29,788 nucleotides of DNA from an uncultured Chromatiaceae bacterium (GTDB lineage: Bacteria; Pseudomonadota; Gammaproteobacteria; Enterobacterales; Alteromonadaceae): NCBI GenBank assembly GCA_946482325.1, contig CAMLRA010000037.1:1-29788 (forward strand), in the 5' to 3' direction. Each line of letters starts with the position of its first letter. Position 1 is the stretch's first letter. The notes beneath the pieces were generated by a model. It had not been told where the DNA came from. It did no database searches and worked only from the letters and a program-made list of their open reading frames with translations. The translations under genes and the position numbers were made by a program. Shown here one piece after another: positions 1-7,654 of the stretch.

Positions 1-1
1 C

Positions 2-838
2 AGCGAATTAGAAATTGGTCAGTTAGTGTTGCAACAGGGCACGGTATTAGGCCCATTACAACTTGGTTTACTGGCGACTTTAGGGATTGCGCAGGTTTCT
101 GTTTATCAACAGGTTCGGGTCGGCGTGTTATCCAGTGGTGATGAGTTAAAACAGCCGGGAGAAGTGCTGCAGGACGGTGATTTGTTTGACAGCAACCGAA
201 TTATGCTGCTGTCCGTGCTGAAACGGTTTGGCTGTGAAGTGGTCGATTTAGGCTGGGTGCGAGATGATCCGCAGGCGCTGCGGTCTATGCTGCAAAAGGC
301 CGCAGGTTCCGTCGATGTGATAGTCTCAAGTGGTGGCGTATCGGTGGGCGATGCTGATTATACCCGTCAGGTACTCAGCGAACTGGGTCAGATGGATTTT
401 TGGCAAGTTGCCATCAAACCCGGCAAACCATTCGCGTTCGGTTGGCTGAACCGGGCTGATACCGAATGTCACGATCAAATCCCGCCAGTTTGGTTATTCG
501 GCCTGCCTGGCAACCCGGTTTCTGCTGCGGTCACCTGTGAGCAACTACTGATACCGGCGCTGCAATTATTAAGTGGTCAACAAGTGCAAAAACCGGTGTT
601 GTGGCCGGCGAAAACGGTGCAGGGCTTGCGGAAAAAGCCGGGCCGGCTTGATATGCAGCGTGTTTGTTTACAGGTCACTGCTGACGGCATCAAAGCGGAG
701 TCTGTAGGGACTGACAGTTCAGGGATGTTGAGTTCAATGATGTTTGCCGATGCTTTGACGTGGCTTGAACAACAACGCAGTGATGTGGCGCCTGGCGAGG
801 ACATCTGGGTACAGCCTAAAAGTTGCTGGTGGCGTTAA
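2..838 (+). CDS. moeA: Molybdopterin molybdotransferase MoeA (3' part, 5' end outside window)
   Basis: The reading frame is open from the first bases of the window, so about 278 C-terminal residues are present of a protein usually near 400. MoeA inserts molybdate into adenylated molybdopterin, the last step of Moco synthesis. The MPT-binding core is visible in the motifs VLSSGDEL, SSGGVSVGD, KPGKPFAFG and GLPGNPVSA, followed by the C-terminal beta-barrel domain. A possible GTG at 26 is an internal codon, because homology to MoeA continues upstream of it. A clear intrinsic terminator follows the stop. The gene lies on the opposite strand from the moa/mod run and converges on it together with the decarboxylase gene. 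Confidence 0.93.
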   Translation, partial: SELEIGQLVLQQGTVLGPLQLGLLATLGIAQVSVYQQVRVGVLSSGDELKQPGEVLQDGDLFDSNRIMLLSVLKRFGCEVVDLGWVRDDPQALRSMLQKAAGSVDVIVSSGGVSVGDADYTRQVLSELGQMDFWQVAIKPGKPFAFGWLNRADTECHDQIPPVWLFGLPGNPVSAAVTCEQLLIPALQLLSGQQVQKPVLWPAKTVQGLRKKPGRLDMQRVCLQVTADGIKAESVGTDSSGMLSSMMFADALTWLEQQRSDVAPGEDIWVQPKSCWWR

Positions 839-874
839 CCGCAAAACGCATTAACGTTCAGGGATACTCCTTTT

Positions 875-898
875 GCGCCGCGGACAGCGGCGTTTTTA
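875..898 (+). terminator. Intrinsic terminator after moeA
   Basis: A six-pair GC stem (CGCCGC at 876-881 with GCGGCG at 887-892) with a five-base loop is followed by a run of five T. It lies about 40 bases after the moeA stop and has no overlapping alternative hairpin, so it looks like an ordinary terminator. Confidence 0.8.
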
Positions 899-943
899 TT
901 GATGTAGCGCAAAGCCAGCGGCTGTTGTCACTGCACAATAGCA

Positions 944-958
944 CGCAATTTTATTGCG
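944..958 (+). promoter_or_regulatory. Hairpin abutting the decarboxylase ribosome binding site
   Basis: CGCAAT at 944-949 and ATTGCG at 953-958 form a perfect six-pair stem with a TTT loop. The last stem base is the first G of the GGAG Shine-Dalgarno at 958-961. The hairpin could hinder ribosome access to the next gene. No further regulatory element could be recognised. Confidence 0.35.
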
Positions 959-968
959 GAGCGCAACA

Positions 969-2654
969 ATGATTCTGGCAGACCTGTTACAGCGGCAACT
1001 CAGTGACAACGGCATCTACGACCTTTATACCATTCCCGGCGACTTTATTCTGCCATGGCTGGGGGCGCTGGAGTCGGGGCAACGGCAACAAGCAAAGCCA
1101 CTGCGGCTGATCCAGCTTAGTCATGAACCCTCAGCGGTCTATGCCGCCGATGCGGCGGCGCGCTGGCGTAATGCGCCTTCTGCGGTGATGCTGACCTATG
1201 GAGCAGGCGCTCTGAATGCGGTGAATGCGATTGCCCAGGCCTACATGGAATTTGTGCCACTGCTGGTGTTTGCCGGCTATCCATCGCAGCAGGAAGTAGC
1301 CTCTGGTTTATTGCTGCATCATCAGGTAAGTGATCTTGACGCGCAGCGAAGAATTTTAACTGAAGTCACCTGCGGGCAATGCCGGCTCGATGATCCCGCA
1401 ACGGCAGTTCAGCAGCTTACTGAGGTGATTCAACGGGCAATAGCTGAAAGTAGACCGGTATTGATAGAACTGCCCCGCGATATGGCGAATGCACAAGTGT
1501 TGTGTCCTTCACTTCCGGAGATGCAATCTGGTACGTCGGATGATGTCAATGAAACAGCTATCAGGGATGCACAGCATCAGCTGGAACAGTTTTGTCTGGA
1601 TTTGCCGACCAAAGTAACAACCCCTTGTTTATTGGTCGGCGTCAAAGCAAAGCGTTTTGGCTTTGACCATGCAGTCGCCAAATTAGCAGAGCGCTGTGGG
1701 ATGCCGGCGCTGACCACGTTATTGGGGCGTGGCGTGTTAGATGTCAGTGCCGCCAGTTACAAAGGCGTATACAGCGGGGCGAAGGAAGACCCGGTATTAC
1801 CCTGGCTGTTGCAATCTGACTTGTTAATTTGTGCCGGTGTGATTCGTTCTGACAGTAACTTTGCTGCACATCCCAGCCTTTTGGCCGACAGACCTGTGCT
1901 TTGGGTGGATGAGCAGCAAACTCAATTGCCAGATGGCCAAGTCATTAAATTACCTGCGGTTGAGGTGTTCGCCGCACTGCTACATGCTTTTACTGCTTTG
2001 GCTGAGGTAAAACCACAGGTACAGATTCCCACTGACTCCAGTGAAAATGCCTGCAAGTCAGCATCAGCACAAAACGGACAAACAGCGGAAGTCTGGCGTT
2101 CTGACACACTGGTAAATCGCCTGCATCAGTTGTTAAGTCAACAAACGCATACCTATCCTTTTGTTGTAGACATCGGTGACTGTTTGTTTGCCGCCTTATC
2201 AGCCAATCCCTCTAAGCTACTAGCTCCAGCATTCTATGCCTCGATGGGTTTTGCCGTGCCTGCTGCGCTTGGTGTGCAGTTAAGTTCCGGTTTACGTCCG
2301 ATAGTGCTGGTCGGTGATGGCGCATTTCAGATGACCGGGCTGGAGCTTGGCCATTGCCAGCGGTATGGGCTGAATCCGATCGTCATAGTACTGAACAATC
2401 AAAGTTGGGGTATGATTAAAGCCTTTGCACCAGATATGTCCACAGCCGGGTTAGCAGGCTGGCAATATGCCGCGCTTGGCAGAGCTATGGGTTGTGGTGC
2501 CAGTCAAATCTGGAACCTGCACCAGTTTGATGGCGCGTTGGCGGACGCACTGGCGGATACACGCAGGCCTCGGTTGATTGAAGTCATGCTGCCACAGCAC
2601 AGCTACAGTGAGACTCTGGCGAGTTTTCAGCGCGGACTTTGTAGCGGTGCATAA
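969..2654 (+). CDS. Thiamine-diphosphate 2-oxoacid decarboxylase (phenylpyruvate/indolepyruvate decarboxylase-like)
   Basis: A 561-residue member of the pyruvate/indolepyruvate/phenylpyruvate decarboxylase family, which removes CO2 from 2-oxo acids to give aldehydes. The ThDP-activating glutamate is in SHEPSAVYAA (Glu53). The adjacent histidine pair typical of decarboxylases, rather than acetolactate synthases, is His117-His118. The ThDP/Mg2+ motif runs from GDG at 449-451 to NN at 476-477. The residues after it (NNQSWGM) resemble Azospirillum-type phenylpyruvate decarboxylase more than yeast or Zymomonas pyruvate decarboxylase. The start is the ATG preceded by GGAG seven bases upstream; an upstream in-frame TTG at 954 has no such site. 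The substrate is not determined by sequence. Its link to the surrounding Moco and molybdate genes is unexplained. Confidence 0.85.
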   Translation: MILADLLQRQLSDNGIYDLYTIPGDFILPWLGALESGQRQQAKPLRLIQLSHEPSAVYAADAAARWRNAPSAVMLTYGAGALNAVNAIAQAYMEFVPLLVFAGYPSQQEVASGLLLHHQVSDLDAQRRILTEVTCGQCRLDDPATAVQQLTEVIQRAIAESRPVLIELPRDMANAQVLCPSLPEMQSGTSDDVNETAIRDAQHQLEQFCLDLPTKVTTPCLLVGVKAKRFGFDHAVAKLAERCGMPALTTLLGRGVLDVSAASYKGVYSGAKEDPVLPWLLQSDLLICAGVIRSDSNFAAHPSLLADRPVLWVDEQQTQLPDGQVIKLPAVEVFAALLHAFTALAEVKPQVQIPTDSSENACKSASAQNGQTAEVWRSDTLVNRLHQLLSQQTHTYPFVVDIGDCLFAALSANPSKLLAPAFYASMGFAVPAALGVQLSSGLRPIVLVGDGAFQMTGLELGHCQRYGLNPIVIVLNNQSWGMIKAFAPDMSTAGLAGWQYAALGRAMGCGASQIWNLHQFDGALADALADTRRPRLIEVMLPQHSYSETLASFQRGLCSGA

Positions 2655-2676
2655 CTCGATTGCCTGATGATGGCGC

Positions 2677-3750
2677 TCAACGGATAGCGATAGCTTTGAC
2701 CAGCGCAATCACGGGTTTACCTACTGTGAGGTTGAGCTGTGCGGCAGCATAAGGCGTAATTTCAGCCTGTAAAAGCTGGCCATCGGCCAATTGCAGTTGG
2801 ATTAGGAATTGCTGACGGTAAGGTATTATGTTAATGATTTGTGCTGGTAACTGATTTTGGATCGACAAATCTGCGATTGGTGAAAGAGCCAGACTCACGT
2901 CTTTGGCCCGAATACTGAGTCTGATCTGACCTTGCGACGTTGGAATTGGAGCCGTGCAATCTCCCAGCCAAAGACAACAAGCGTTGCTGAGAACTGGAAT
3001 CCGCCCCCAGCTGTCTTTTTCAGCCGGTACCCCGAAAAACAAAGAGATGATGTCGGAACCATCAAACAAAGGATTATTTGGGTTTGCCAATGCAGCAGTG
3101 AGACTGGATTGTTCTGTGATTTGACCGGCATCCATCAAAACTAGCTGGTCTGCAAGTTTTTCAACCTCCCGGCTGTCATGCGAGACAAAAAACAGCGGAA
3201 TACCGGTTTCATCAACCAGGGTCCGGATATAGGGCAGTATCGCCGTTTTACTCTGATTGTCCAAGGCCGCGAAGGGTTCATCTAACAGCAACAATTGGGG
3301 ATTCGCCAGCAAGGCCCTGCCAAGAGCCAAGCGTTGTTGTTGCCCACCGGACAGGCTGGCTAACGGTTGCCTCAGTAATGGTTGCAGTTCAAGCATCCTG
3401 ATGACGTCTGCAGGCATTAACCGGCGTAGGTCTGGCGGTACGCGCTGAAAACCATATAAAAGATTCTGCTCTGTGGATAAGTGAGGTAATAATCCGCTTT
3501 GCTGAAAGACCAGACCAATGCGGCGTCGATGCAGCGGGACAAAATTTTGCTGGTGTTGCCAGGGTTGGTCGGCAAACATGACCGTTGCATCAGGGACGAT
3601 CTCGAGGCCTGCTATCAGTCGCAGTAAACTGCTTTTGCCACAGCCTGATCTGCCAAACAATGCGGTGATGCCGCTGGCAGGCAAAGTGGTATCGATGTTC
3701 AGACTGAAGTGATGTCTTTGCCAGTGCGCTTTTATCCGTAATGCCGTCAT
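2677..3750 (-). CDS. modC: Molybdate ABC transporter ATP-binding protein ModC
   Basis: The cytoplasmic ATPase of the ModABC molybdate importer, 357 residues. Walker A is GRSGCGKS (33-40), the ABC signature LSGGQ is at 133-137, Walker B LLLLDEP begins at 153 and the switch histidine is His191. The C-terminal ~80 residues look like the TOBE/Mop domain that binds oxyanions in ModC proteins. Its start codon shares a base with the modB stop (TGATG), so the two are translationally coupled. It is the last gene of the moaA-to-modC run and meets the decarboxylase gene tail to tail with a 22-base gap in which I see no terminator. Confidence 0.95.
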   Translation of the reverse strand: MTALRIKAHWQRHHFSLNIDTTLPASGITALFGRSGCGKSSLLRLIAGLEIVPDATVMFADQPWQHQQNFVPLHRRRIGLVFQQSGLLPHLSTEQNLLYGFQRVPPDLRRLMPADVIRMLELQPLLRQPLASLSGGQQQRLALGRALLANPQLLLLDEPFAALDNQSKTAILPYIRTLVDETGIPLFFVSHDSREVEKLADQLVLMDAGQITEQSSLTAALANPNNPLFDGSDIISLFFGVPAEKDSWGRIPVLSNACCLWLGDCTAPIPTSQGQIRLSIRAKDVSLALSPIADLSIQNQLPAQIINIIPYRQQFLIQLQLADGQLLQAEITPYAAAQLNLTVGKPVIALVKAIAIR

Positions 3751-4451
3751 CAGAGACTCCCGGTTTTGCGACGAGCACCGTAAACCACAAAAAGCACCAC
3801 AAACGAAAACAGCAATAACAACAATGAAAGCTGCTGCGCCGCCTCATAGTTCATGGCCTCTGCATGATCATAGATGGCGATAGACAACACTTTGGTCTGG
3901 CCCGGAATACTGCCACCTAACATCAGGATCACGCCAAATTCGCCAAGGGTATGGGCAAAACTCAGCGTCGCCGCGACGATAAACCCACCACGGCACAAAG
4001 GCAGGATCACAGTAAAAAACCGGTCTAGCGAGCCAGCGCCCAGGCTTGCTGCGATCTCAACCGGCTGACGGCCCAGCTGCTCAAATGCCTGTTGCAAAGG
4101 CTGCACGGCAAATGGCAACGAATACAGCACCGACGCAAGCAATATACCCGAAAAGGAAAATGCCAGATGCGGCAACCCCAGTTGTTGCAGTGTGTTGCCA
4201 ACAACGCCTTGCGGGCCAAGTAACAACAGCAAATAAAACCCAAGCACTGTGGGTGGGAGGACTAAAGGCAGAGCAACAACTGTTTGCACCAAAGTCCGCA
4301 ACCAATAACTAAAAGCGGATAAGCCACGTCGTTCGCCAGCCAGCCACCAGGCTAATGGTGTCGCAATCACTAACAGCAGCAGCATTGTGTAAAAAGCAAG
4401 TGTCAGGGTCAGCTGAATTGCTTGCCAATCTGCTGCAGTTAGCGCTGTCAT
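3750..4451 (-). CDS. modB: Molybdate ABC transporter permease ModB
   Basis: A 233-residue inner-membrane permease of the molybdate importer. It has about five hydrophobic helices and the cytoplasmic coupling loop EIAASLGAGS characteristic of binding-protein-dependent permeases, which docks on ModC. Start and stop overlap the neighbouring genes: four bases with modA (ATGA) and one with modC. Order modA-modB-modC and length are standard for the family. Confidence 0.95.
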   Translation of the reverse strand: MTALTAADWQAIQLTLTLAFYTMLLLLVIATPLAWWLAGERRGLSAFSYWLRTLVQTVVALPLVLPPTVLGFYLLLLLGPQGVVGNTLQQLGLPHLAFSFSGILLASVLYSLPFAVQPLQQAFEQLGRQPVEIAASLGAGSLDRFFTVILPLCRGGFIVAATLSFAHTLGEFGVILMLGGSIPGQTKVLSIAIYDHAEAMNYEAAQQLSLLLLLFSFVVLFVVYGARRKTGSL

Positions 4452-5251
4452 TCAGCCGCCTTTTGTGTTGGCTCAGGTAGCTCAAACCCATAGTTCGCCA
4501 AAGTTTGCTGTGCTTTAGCGGTGCGCATAAATTGAACCAGAAGCCGCGCCGATGGTTTTTCGGCGCCCGTCTTGGTTAAGGCGTAACTTTGCAGCAGCGG
4601 TTGGTGGGTGGAAGCATCGAGAAGTTGATAATGCACCGCTGTGTCTGGAGTTAACCGCTGATTTTTCACCAATGACAGCGCGATGATCGCCACGTCTGCA
4701 GCGCCACTTTGCGCTAATTGTGCAGTTTGCGCGATGTTTTCGCCGTAAACCAATTTATGTTCCAGTTGTGACCATACCCCGGCAGTTACCAGACTTTGGC
4801 GGGCTCTTTCGCCATATGGCGCATGAAGAGGCTGCGCAATAGCGATTTTTAGATACTTATCCGCGGTCAGCGCTGACAGCGCGACGCCGCGCATATCATG
4901 CTGCGGACTCCAAAGCACCAAACGACCGCGTGCATAAACGGTTCCCGCGTCAGTGGTGAAATTTCCGCGAAAAAGCTCTTGAGTGAAATGCTGATCTGCT
5001 GAAAAAAACACATCAAATGGTGCGCCCTGGCGGATCTGATTGCTGATTTTTCCCGACGAACCATAAATCACCTGAACCGATACTCCAGTGAGGTTCTGCG
5101 CATATTTCGCTTTAAAATCACGCAGAACGTCTTCCAGCGCAAAACGCAGATCTGACGCTGCGGCGATAAAGAGCTTGTCTTGCGCAGAAACACTGCTCCA
5201 GATACCACTGGATATCAGGACAAACACCAGACGCAGCAATAGGTTCATCAC
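4448..5251 (-). CDS. modA: Molybdate-binding periplasmic protein ModA
   Basis: The periplasmic molybdate receptor of ModABC, about 266 residues. A Sec signal peptide ends near VSAQD. The mature protein begins LFIAAASDL and contains YGSSGKISNQIRQGAP, both typical of ModA oxyanion-binding loops. Two starts are possible. GTG at 5251 overlaps the moaE stop and sits eight bases after GGGAG; ATG at 5248 is the next codon, 11 bases after it. Spacing slightly favours GTG. Coupling of mod genes to the moa operon places metal uptake and pterin synthesis under one leader. Confidence 0.94.
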   Translation of the reverse strand: MMNLLLRLVFVLISSGIWSSVSAQDKLFIAAASDLRFALEDVLRDFKAKYAQNLTGVSVQVIYGSSGKISNQIRQGAPFDVFFSADQHFTQELFRGNFTTDAGTVYARGRLVLWSPQHDMRGVALSALTADKYLKIAIAQPLHAPYGERARQSLVTAGVWSQLEHKLVYGENIAQTAQLAQSGAADVAIIALSLVKNQRLTPDTAVHYQLLDASTHQPLLQSYALTKTGAEKPSARLLVQFMRTAKAQQTLANYGFELPEPTQKAAE

Positions 5252-5646
5252 TTTGGCTGCTCCCAGCGTTGCAAAGCGTTTTTATCCGCGGCTTTTGCTT
5301 CCACCCACTCGGCGGATTGATGAAAATGGGCTTTTTTCCACAGCGGAACTTCATTTTTAAGATAGTCCATCAGCATCTCGCAGGCAGCGAACGCATCGCG
5401 TCGGTGTGGCGCGGCAATACCAACCAGCACTATCTGCTCACCAACAGGCAATACGCCAATCCGGTGAATGATACTTACCGCCCGTAAGTCAAAGCGTCGC
5501 GCCGCTTGCTCTGCAATTGTTGTGATGCTGCGCTCGGTCATGCCAGGATAATGTTCTAGCTCAAGCGCTTGAAGCCGGTCCATGTTAGTTGAATTGTCGG
5601 CGTCCGGCTTAAACTGGTCACGCACCAGGCCGGAAAACAATACCAC
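5248..5646 (-). CDS. moaE: Molybdopterin synthase catalytic subunit MoaE, N-terminally shortened
   Basis: MoaE transfers sulfur from MoaD thiocarboxylate to precursor Z to make molybdopterin. The intact frame gives 132 residues from a GTG preceded by GAGG four bases upstream; family members are usually about 150. Conserved segments are present: VLFSGLVRD, LEHYPGMTE, VIHRIGVL, the HRRDAF region and MDYLKNEVPLWKK with the lysines expected in the active site. The first ~30 residues are missing from this ORF because four in-frame stops interrupt the upstream segment, described separately. Whether the short protein works, or full-length protein arises by readthrough, cannot be told from sequence. 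The stop overlaps modA. Confidence 0.75.
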   Translation of the reverse strand: MVLFSGLVRDQFKPDADNSTNMDRLQALELEHYPGMTERSITTIAEQAARRFDLRAVSIIHRIGVLPVGEQIVLVGIAAPHRRDAFAACEMLMDYLKNEVPLWKKAHFHQSAEWVEAKAADKNALQRWEQPK

Positions 5647-5736
5647 TGCGCCTCATTCTTGCCGAACAAGTGTCTGATACTATTCATTTAGTTAAAAATC
5701 CTATACTTGGATCCGGCAGTTAATCAACGTCATCAT
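5647..5736 (-). pseudogene. moaE: Degenerate 5' segment of moaE with four in-frame stops
   Basis: Reading from the ATG at 5736, which overlaps the moaD stop as TGATG, the moaE frame continues without any frameshift into the intact ORF. It is interrupted by TAG (5701-5703), TAA (5692-5694), TAG (5680-5682) and TGA (5653-5655). Between the stops the family pattern is still readable: a DF pair, then YQTL, then GAVVLFSG. Each stop is one C-to-T change from a sense codon (CAG, CAA, CAG, CGA), though other single changes are also possible. No such stops occur in the remaining 130 codons. Confidence 0.7.
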
Positions 5737-5999
5737 CAACCCCCGGTCACTGGTGGAAAGAGGGCGATGGTGTCGCCGGGTTGGACCATACTTTGCTGAC
5801 CCGCGAGTTGCTCATTGATGGCAACTAACAGCTCCCGCTCCATCAGAGCTGCAGCGAAAAGAGACGATTGTCCGGCAATCATCAGGAGCAAATCTTTGAC
5901 CTCTAAAGGTTTAGTGAGTGTCAGTTTCAGATTGCAGATCTGCATGGCTTCACGCAAAGATGCAAAAAATAACACTTCTGTGACAGGCGCTTGATTCAT
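5736..5999 (-). CDS. moaD: Molybdopterin synthase sulfur carrier subunit MoaD
   Basis: An 87-residue ubiquitin-fold sulfur carrier. The C-terminus ends PPVTGG, the Gly-Gly tail that is adenylated by MoeB and then thiocarboxylated. The segment MVQPGDTIALFPPV is the usual lead-in to that tail. It starts four bases after the moaC stop. The activating enzyme MoeB is probably the gene at 19275, well outside this operon. Confidence 0.92.
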   Translation of the reverse strand: MNQAPVTEVLFFASLREAMQICNLKLTLTKPLEVKDLLLMIAGQSSLFAAALMERELLVAINEQLAGQQSMVQPGDTIALFPPVTGG

Positions 6000-6003
6000 G
6001 TTG

Positions 6004-6489
6004 TCATTTTCCGCTTGATTCAGATCTTATCCAGTGGCCTGATTTGCCGCCAAGTTTCTCGATAAGATGGATTTTGTTGATTTCAATGGCTGGATCTGCG
6101 GCTTTGGCCATGTCGTGTAATGTCAGGGCTGCGACGCTCACCGCAGTTAAAGCTTCCATTTCTACACCGGTACTGCCTTCTACTTTACATAAAGCGCGGA
6201 TCAATACTTTGCCAATCGTAGCGTCCAATTCAAACTGAATATCGATTTTGCTGAGCAACAATGGATGGCACAGCGGAATTAATTCTGCAGTTTTTTTCGC
6301 GGCCATGATGCCTGCGATCCGGGCACAGGCCAGTGCGTCACCTTTAGGTAATTGGTTTAAGGTCGAAACGATCGAAGGTAACATACTGACTTCTGCTTGG
6401 GCGACAGCAGTGCGGCTAGTCGCGAGCTTTCCAGCAATATCAACCATTTGTGCTTCACCTTGTGCATTCAGGTGGGTCAAATCAGTCAT
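6004..6489 (-). CDS. moaC: Cyclic pyranopterin monophosphate synthase MoaC
   Basis: 161 residues, the same length as the E. coli enzyme. MoaC works after MoaA to convert the GTP-derived 3',8-cyclo intermediate to cyclic pyranopterin monophosphate. Hallmarks are MVDIAGK near the N-terminus, KKTAELIPLCHPL in the middle and GVEMEALTAVSVAALTLHDM towards the C-terminus. It begins one base after the moaB stop. Confidence 0.95.
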   Translation of the reverse strand: MTDLTHLNAQGEAQMVDIAGKLATSRTAVAQAEVSMLPSIVSTLNQLPKGDALACARIAGIMAAKKTAELIPLCHPLLLSKIDIQFELDATIGKVLIRALCKVEGSTGVEMEALTAVSVAALTLHDMAKAADPAIEINKIHLIEKLGGKSGHWIRSESSGK

Positions 6490-6490
6490 C

Positions 6491-7036
6491 TTAAGTTCCT
6501 TTTACTGCAGAAGTACCACAAGGGCTGCCACGGCGAAGCAGACTGGTAAAATTACAGGGTTTGGTATGCGCAATCAGCTGAGGCCAGATAATCTGTTCTG
6601 TCGCCAGTTGGGCGGCATCGACACTGCCGGGCATGGCAAAAATCAGCTTTTGGTTGGCAATCCCTGCGATAGCGCCGGATTGCAGGGCGGCACTGCCAAT
6701 TTTTTGATAGGACAGGGTCCGGAACAACTCGCCAAATCCAGGGATCTCGCGGTCAAATAATGGCGTGACAGCTTCGACCGTACAATTTTTTGCATGAAAG
6801 CCAGTGCCGCCAGTCAGTAAAATGACCTGTGATACTGCGTCAGCAATTAATGCACTGACAGCTGCGCGGATTTGGTACAGGTCTTCTTTCACTATACCGC
6901 GCTGATAAAGCTGATGACCTTGTTGCTGTAACGTATTGCTAAGCCAGACACCGGTATCGTCCGTTTCGAGGCTGTGCCGGTTGGATATAGACAGAAGCGC
7001 TATTTGCAAAGGCGATTCACCCGGAAACGAAGTCAT
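6491..7036 (-). CDS. moaB: MoaB-type molybdopterin-binding protein
   Basis: 181 residues of the MoaB/MogA fold. It matches MoaB rather than MogA: LSISNRHS near the start, LLTGGTGF, a PLFDREIPGFGELFR segment and FAMPGSVDAA. The start is the ATG with AGGAG six bases upstream; the open frame reaches 7156 but that extension overlaps mobA and has no homologous character. MoaB in E. coli binds molybdopterin yet is dispensable there; in organisms lacking MogA it adenylates MPT. Here a separate mogA lies at 27819, so the exact division of labour is open. Confidence 0.9.
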   Translation of the reverse strand: MTSFPGESPLQIALLSISNRHSLETDDTGVWLSNTLQQQGHQLYQRGIVKEDLYQIRAAVSALIADAVSQVILLTGGTGFHAKNCTVEAVTPLFDREIPGFGELFRTLSYQKIGSAALQSGAIAGIANQKLIFAMPGSVDAAQLATEQIIWPQLIAHTKPCNFTSLLRRGSPCGTSAVKGT

Positions 7037-7052
7037 ATAAAGCTCCTGATAA

Positions 7053-7652
7053 TTAACTGCATATTTGTGCGGCACTTTGTTGATGGGCATCATCTGGCAA
7101 CAGAAGTGCCTGAATACTGGCAAAGCTTGTCGGGTCATTGCAGTTTTGAAATGCAAAAGGCGCGAGCAGGGGGAGAGGTCTCAGCCCCAGTTTTTCCCAG
7201 GCCTGATGTAAAGAGCGTTTTGCCGTTCGATCTGACAGCGTTGCAGCCAGAGTTTGTTGTAACTCGGCTGATTTTCTGAGTAATACCGGCAATGGAAAAC
7301 ATTCGATAAAGCTGCCTGCCGGGCATGAACTTAAAAACAAAGGTTCCAGCGCTGCAGGCGTCAGCAGTGGCATATCAACCGGCAATACCAATAACCAGTT
7401 TGTAAGGCAATGAGGCAGTGCCGCAGCAATGCCTGCCATCGGACCGGCGTCGTGGACCAGGTCCTGAATAAAACCGGGTTCATTACGGCTTACCAGCACT
7501 TGTTGCGCACCAAGCGCCTCGCCCAGTCTTTTGCTGCGCTCTAACAAAGTCTCACCATCCAGTTGCAGCAGAGCTTTGTCTCGTCCCATCCGGCTCGATT
7601 TCCCGCCACTGAGCACCAGAACTGAAAAGGCTGGCTTATTCATCTGAGGCAT
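7053..7652 (-). CDS. mobA: Molybdenum cofactor guanylyltransferase MobA
   Basis: MobA links GMP to Moco to form the bis-MGD cofactor needed by DMSO-reductase-family enzymes such as the NasA encoded next door. The nucleotide-binding motif LSGGKSSRMGRDK is at residues 14-26 and the metal-binding region LVLPVDMPLL follows. The 199-residue length is normal. Three starts lie close together (7655, 7652, 7643). The ATG at 7652 is best placed, five bases after GGAGGT, which itself lies inside the end of moaA. Confidence 0.93.
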   Translation of the reverse strand: MPQMNKPAFSVLVLSGGKSSRMGRDKALLQLDGETLLERSKRLGEALGAQQVLVSRNEPGFIQDLVHDAGPMAGIAAALPHCLTNWLLVLPVDMPLLTPAALEPLFLSSCPAGSFIECFPLPVLLRKSAELQQTLAATLSDRTAKRSLHQAWEKLGLRPLPLLAPFAFQNCNDPTSFASIQALLLPDDAHQQSAAQICS

Positions 7653-7654
7653 CA

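Noticed and set aside
5653..5655. TGA in the moaE segment as a selenocysteine codon
   Set aside because: Three other stops (TAG, TAA, TAG) lie in the same segment, and no SECIS-like hairpin directly after the TGA was recognised.
6491..7156. Long form of moaB starting at 7156
   Set aside because: The extension overlaps the mobA coding region, lacks MoaB character and has no ribosome site, unlike the ATG at 7036.
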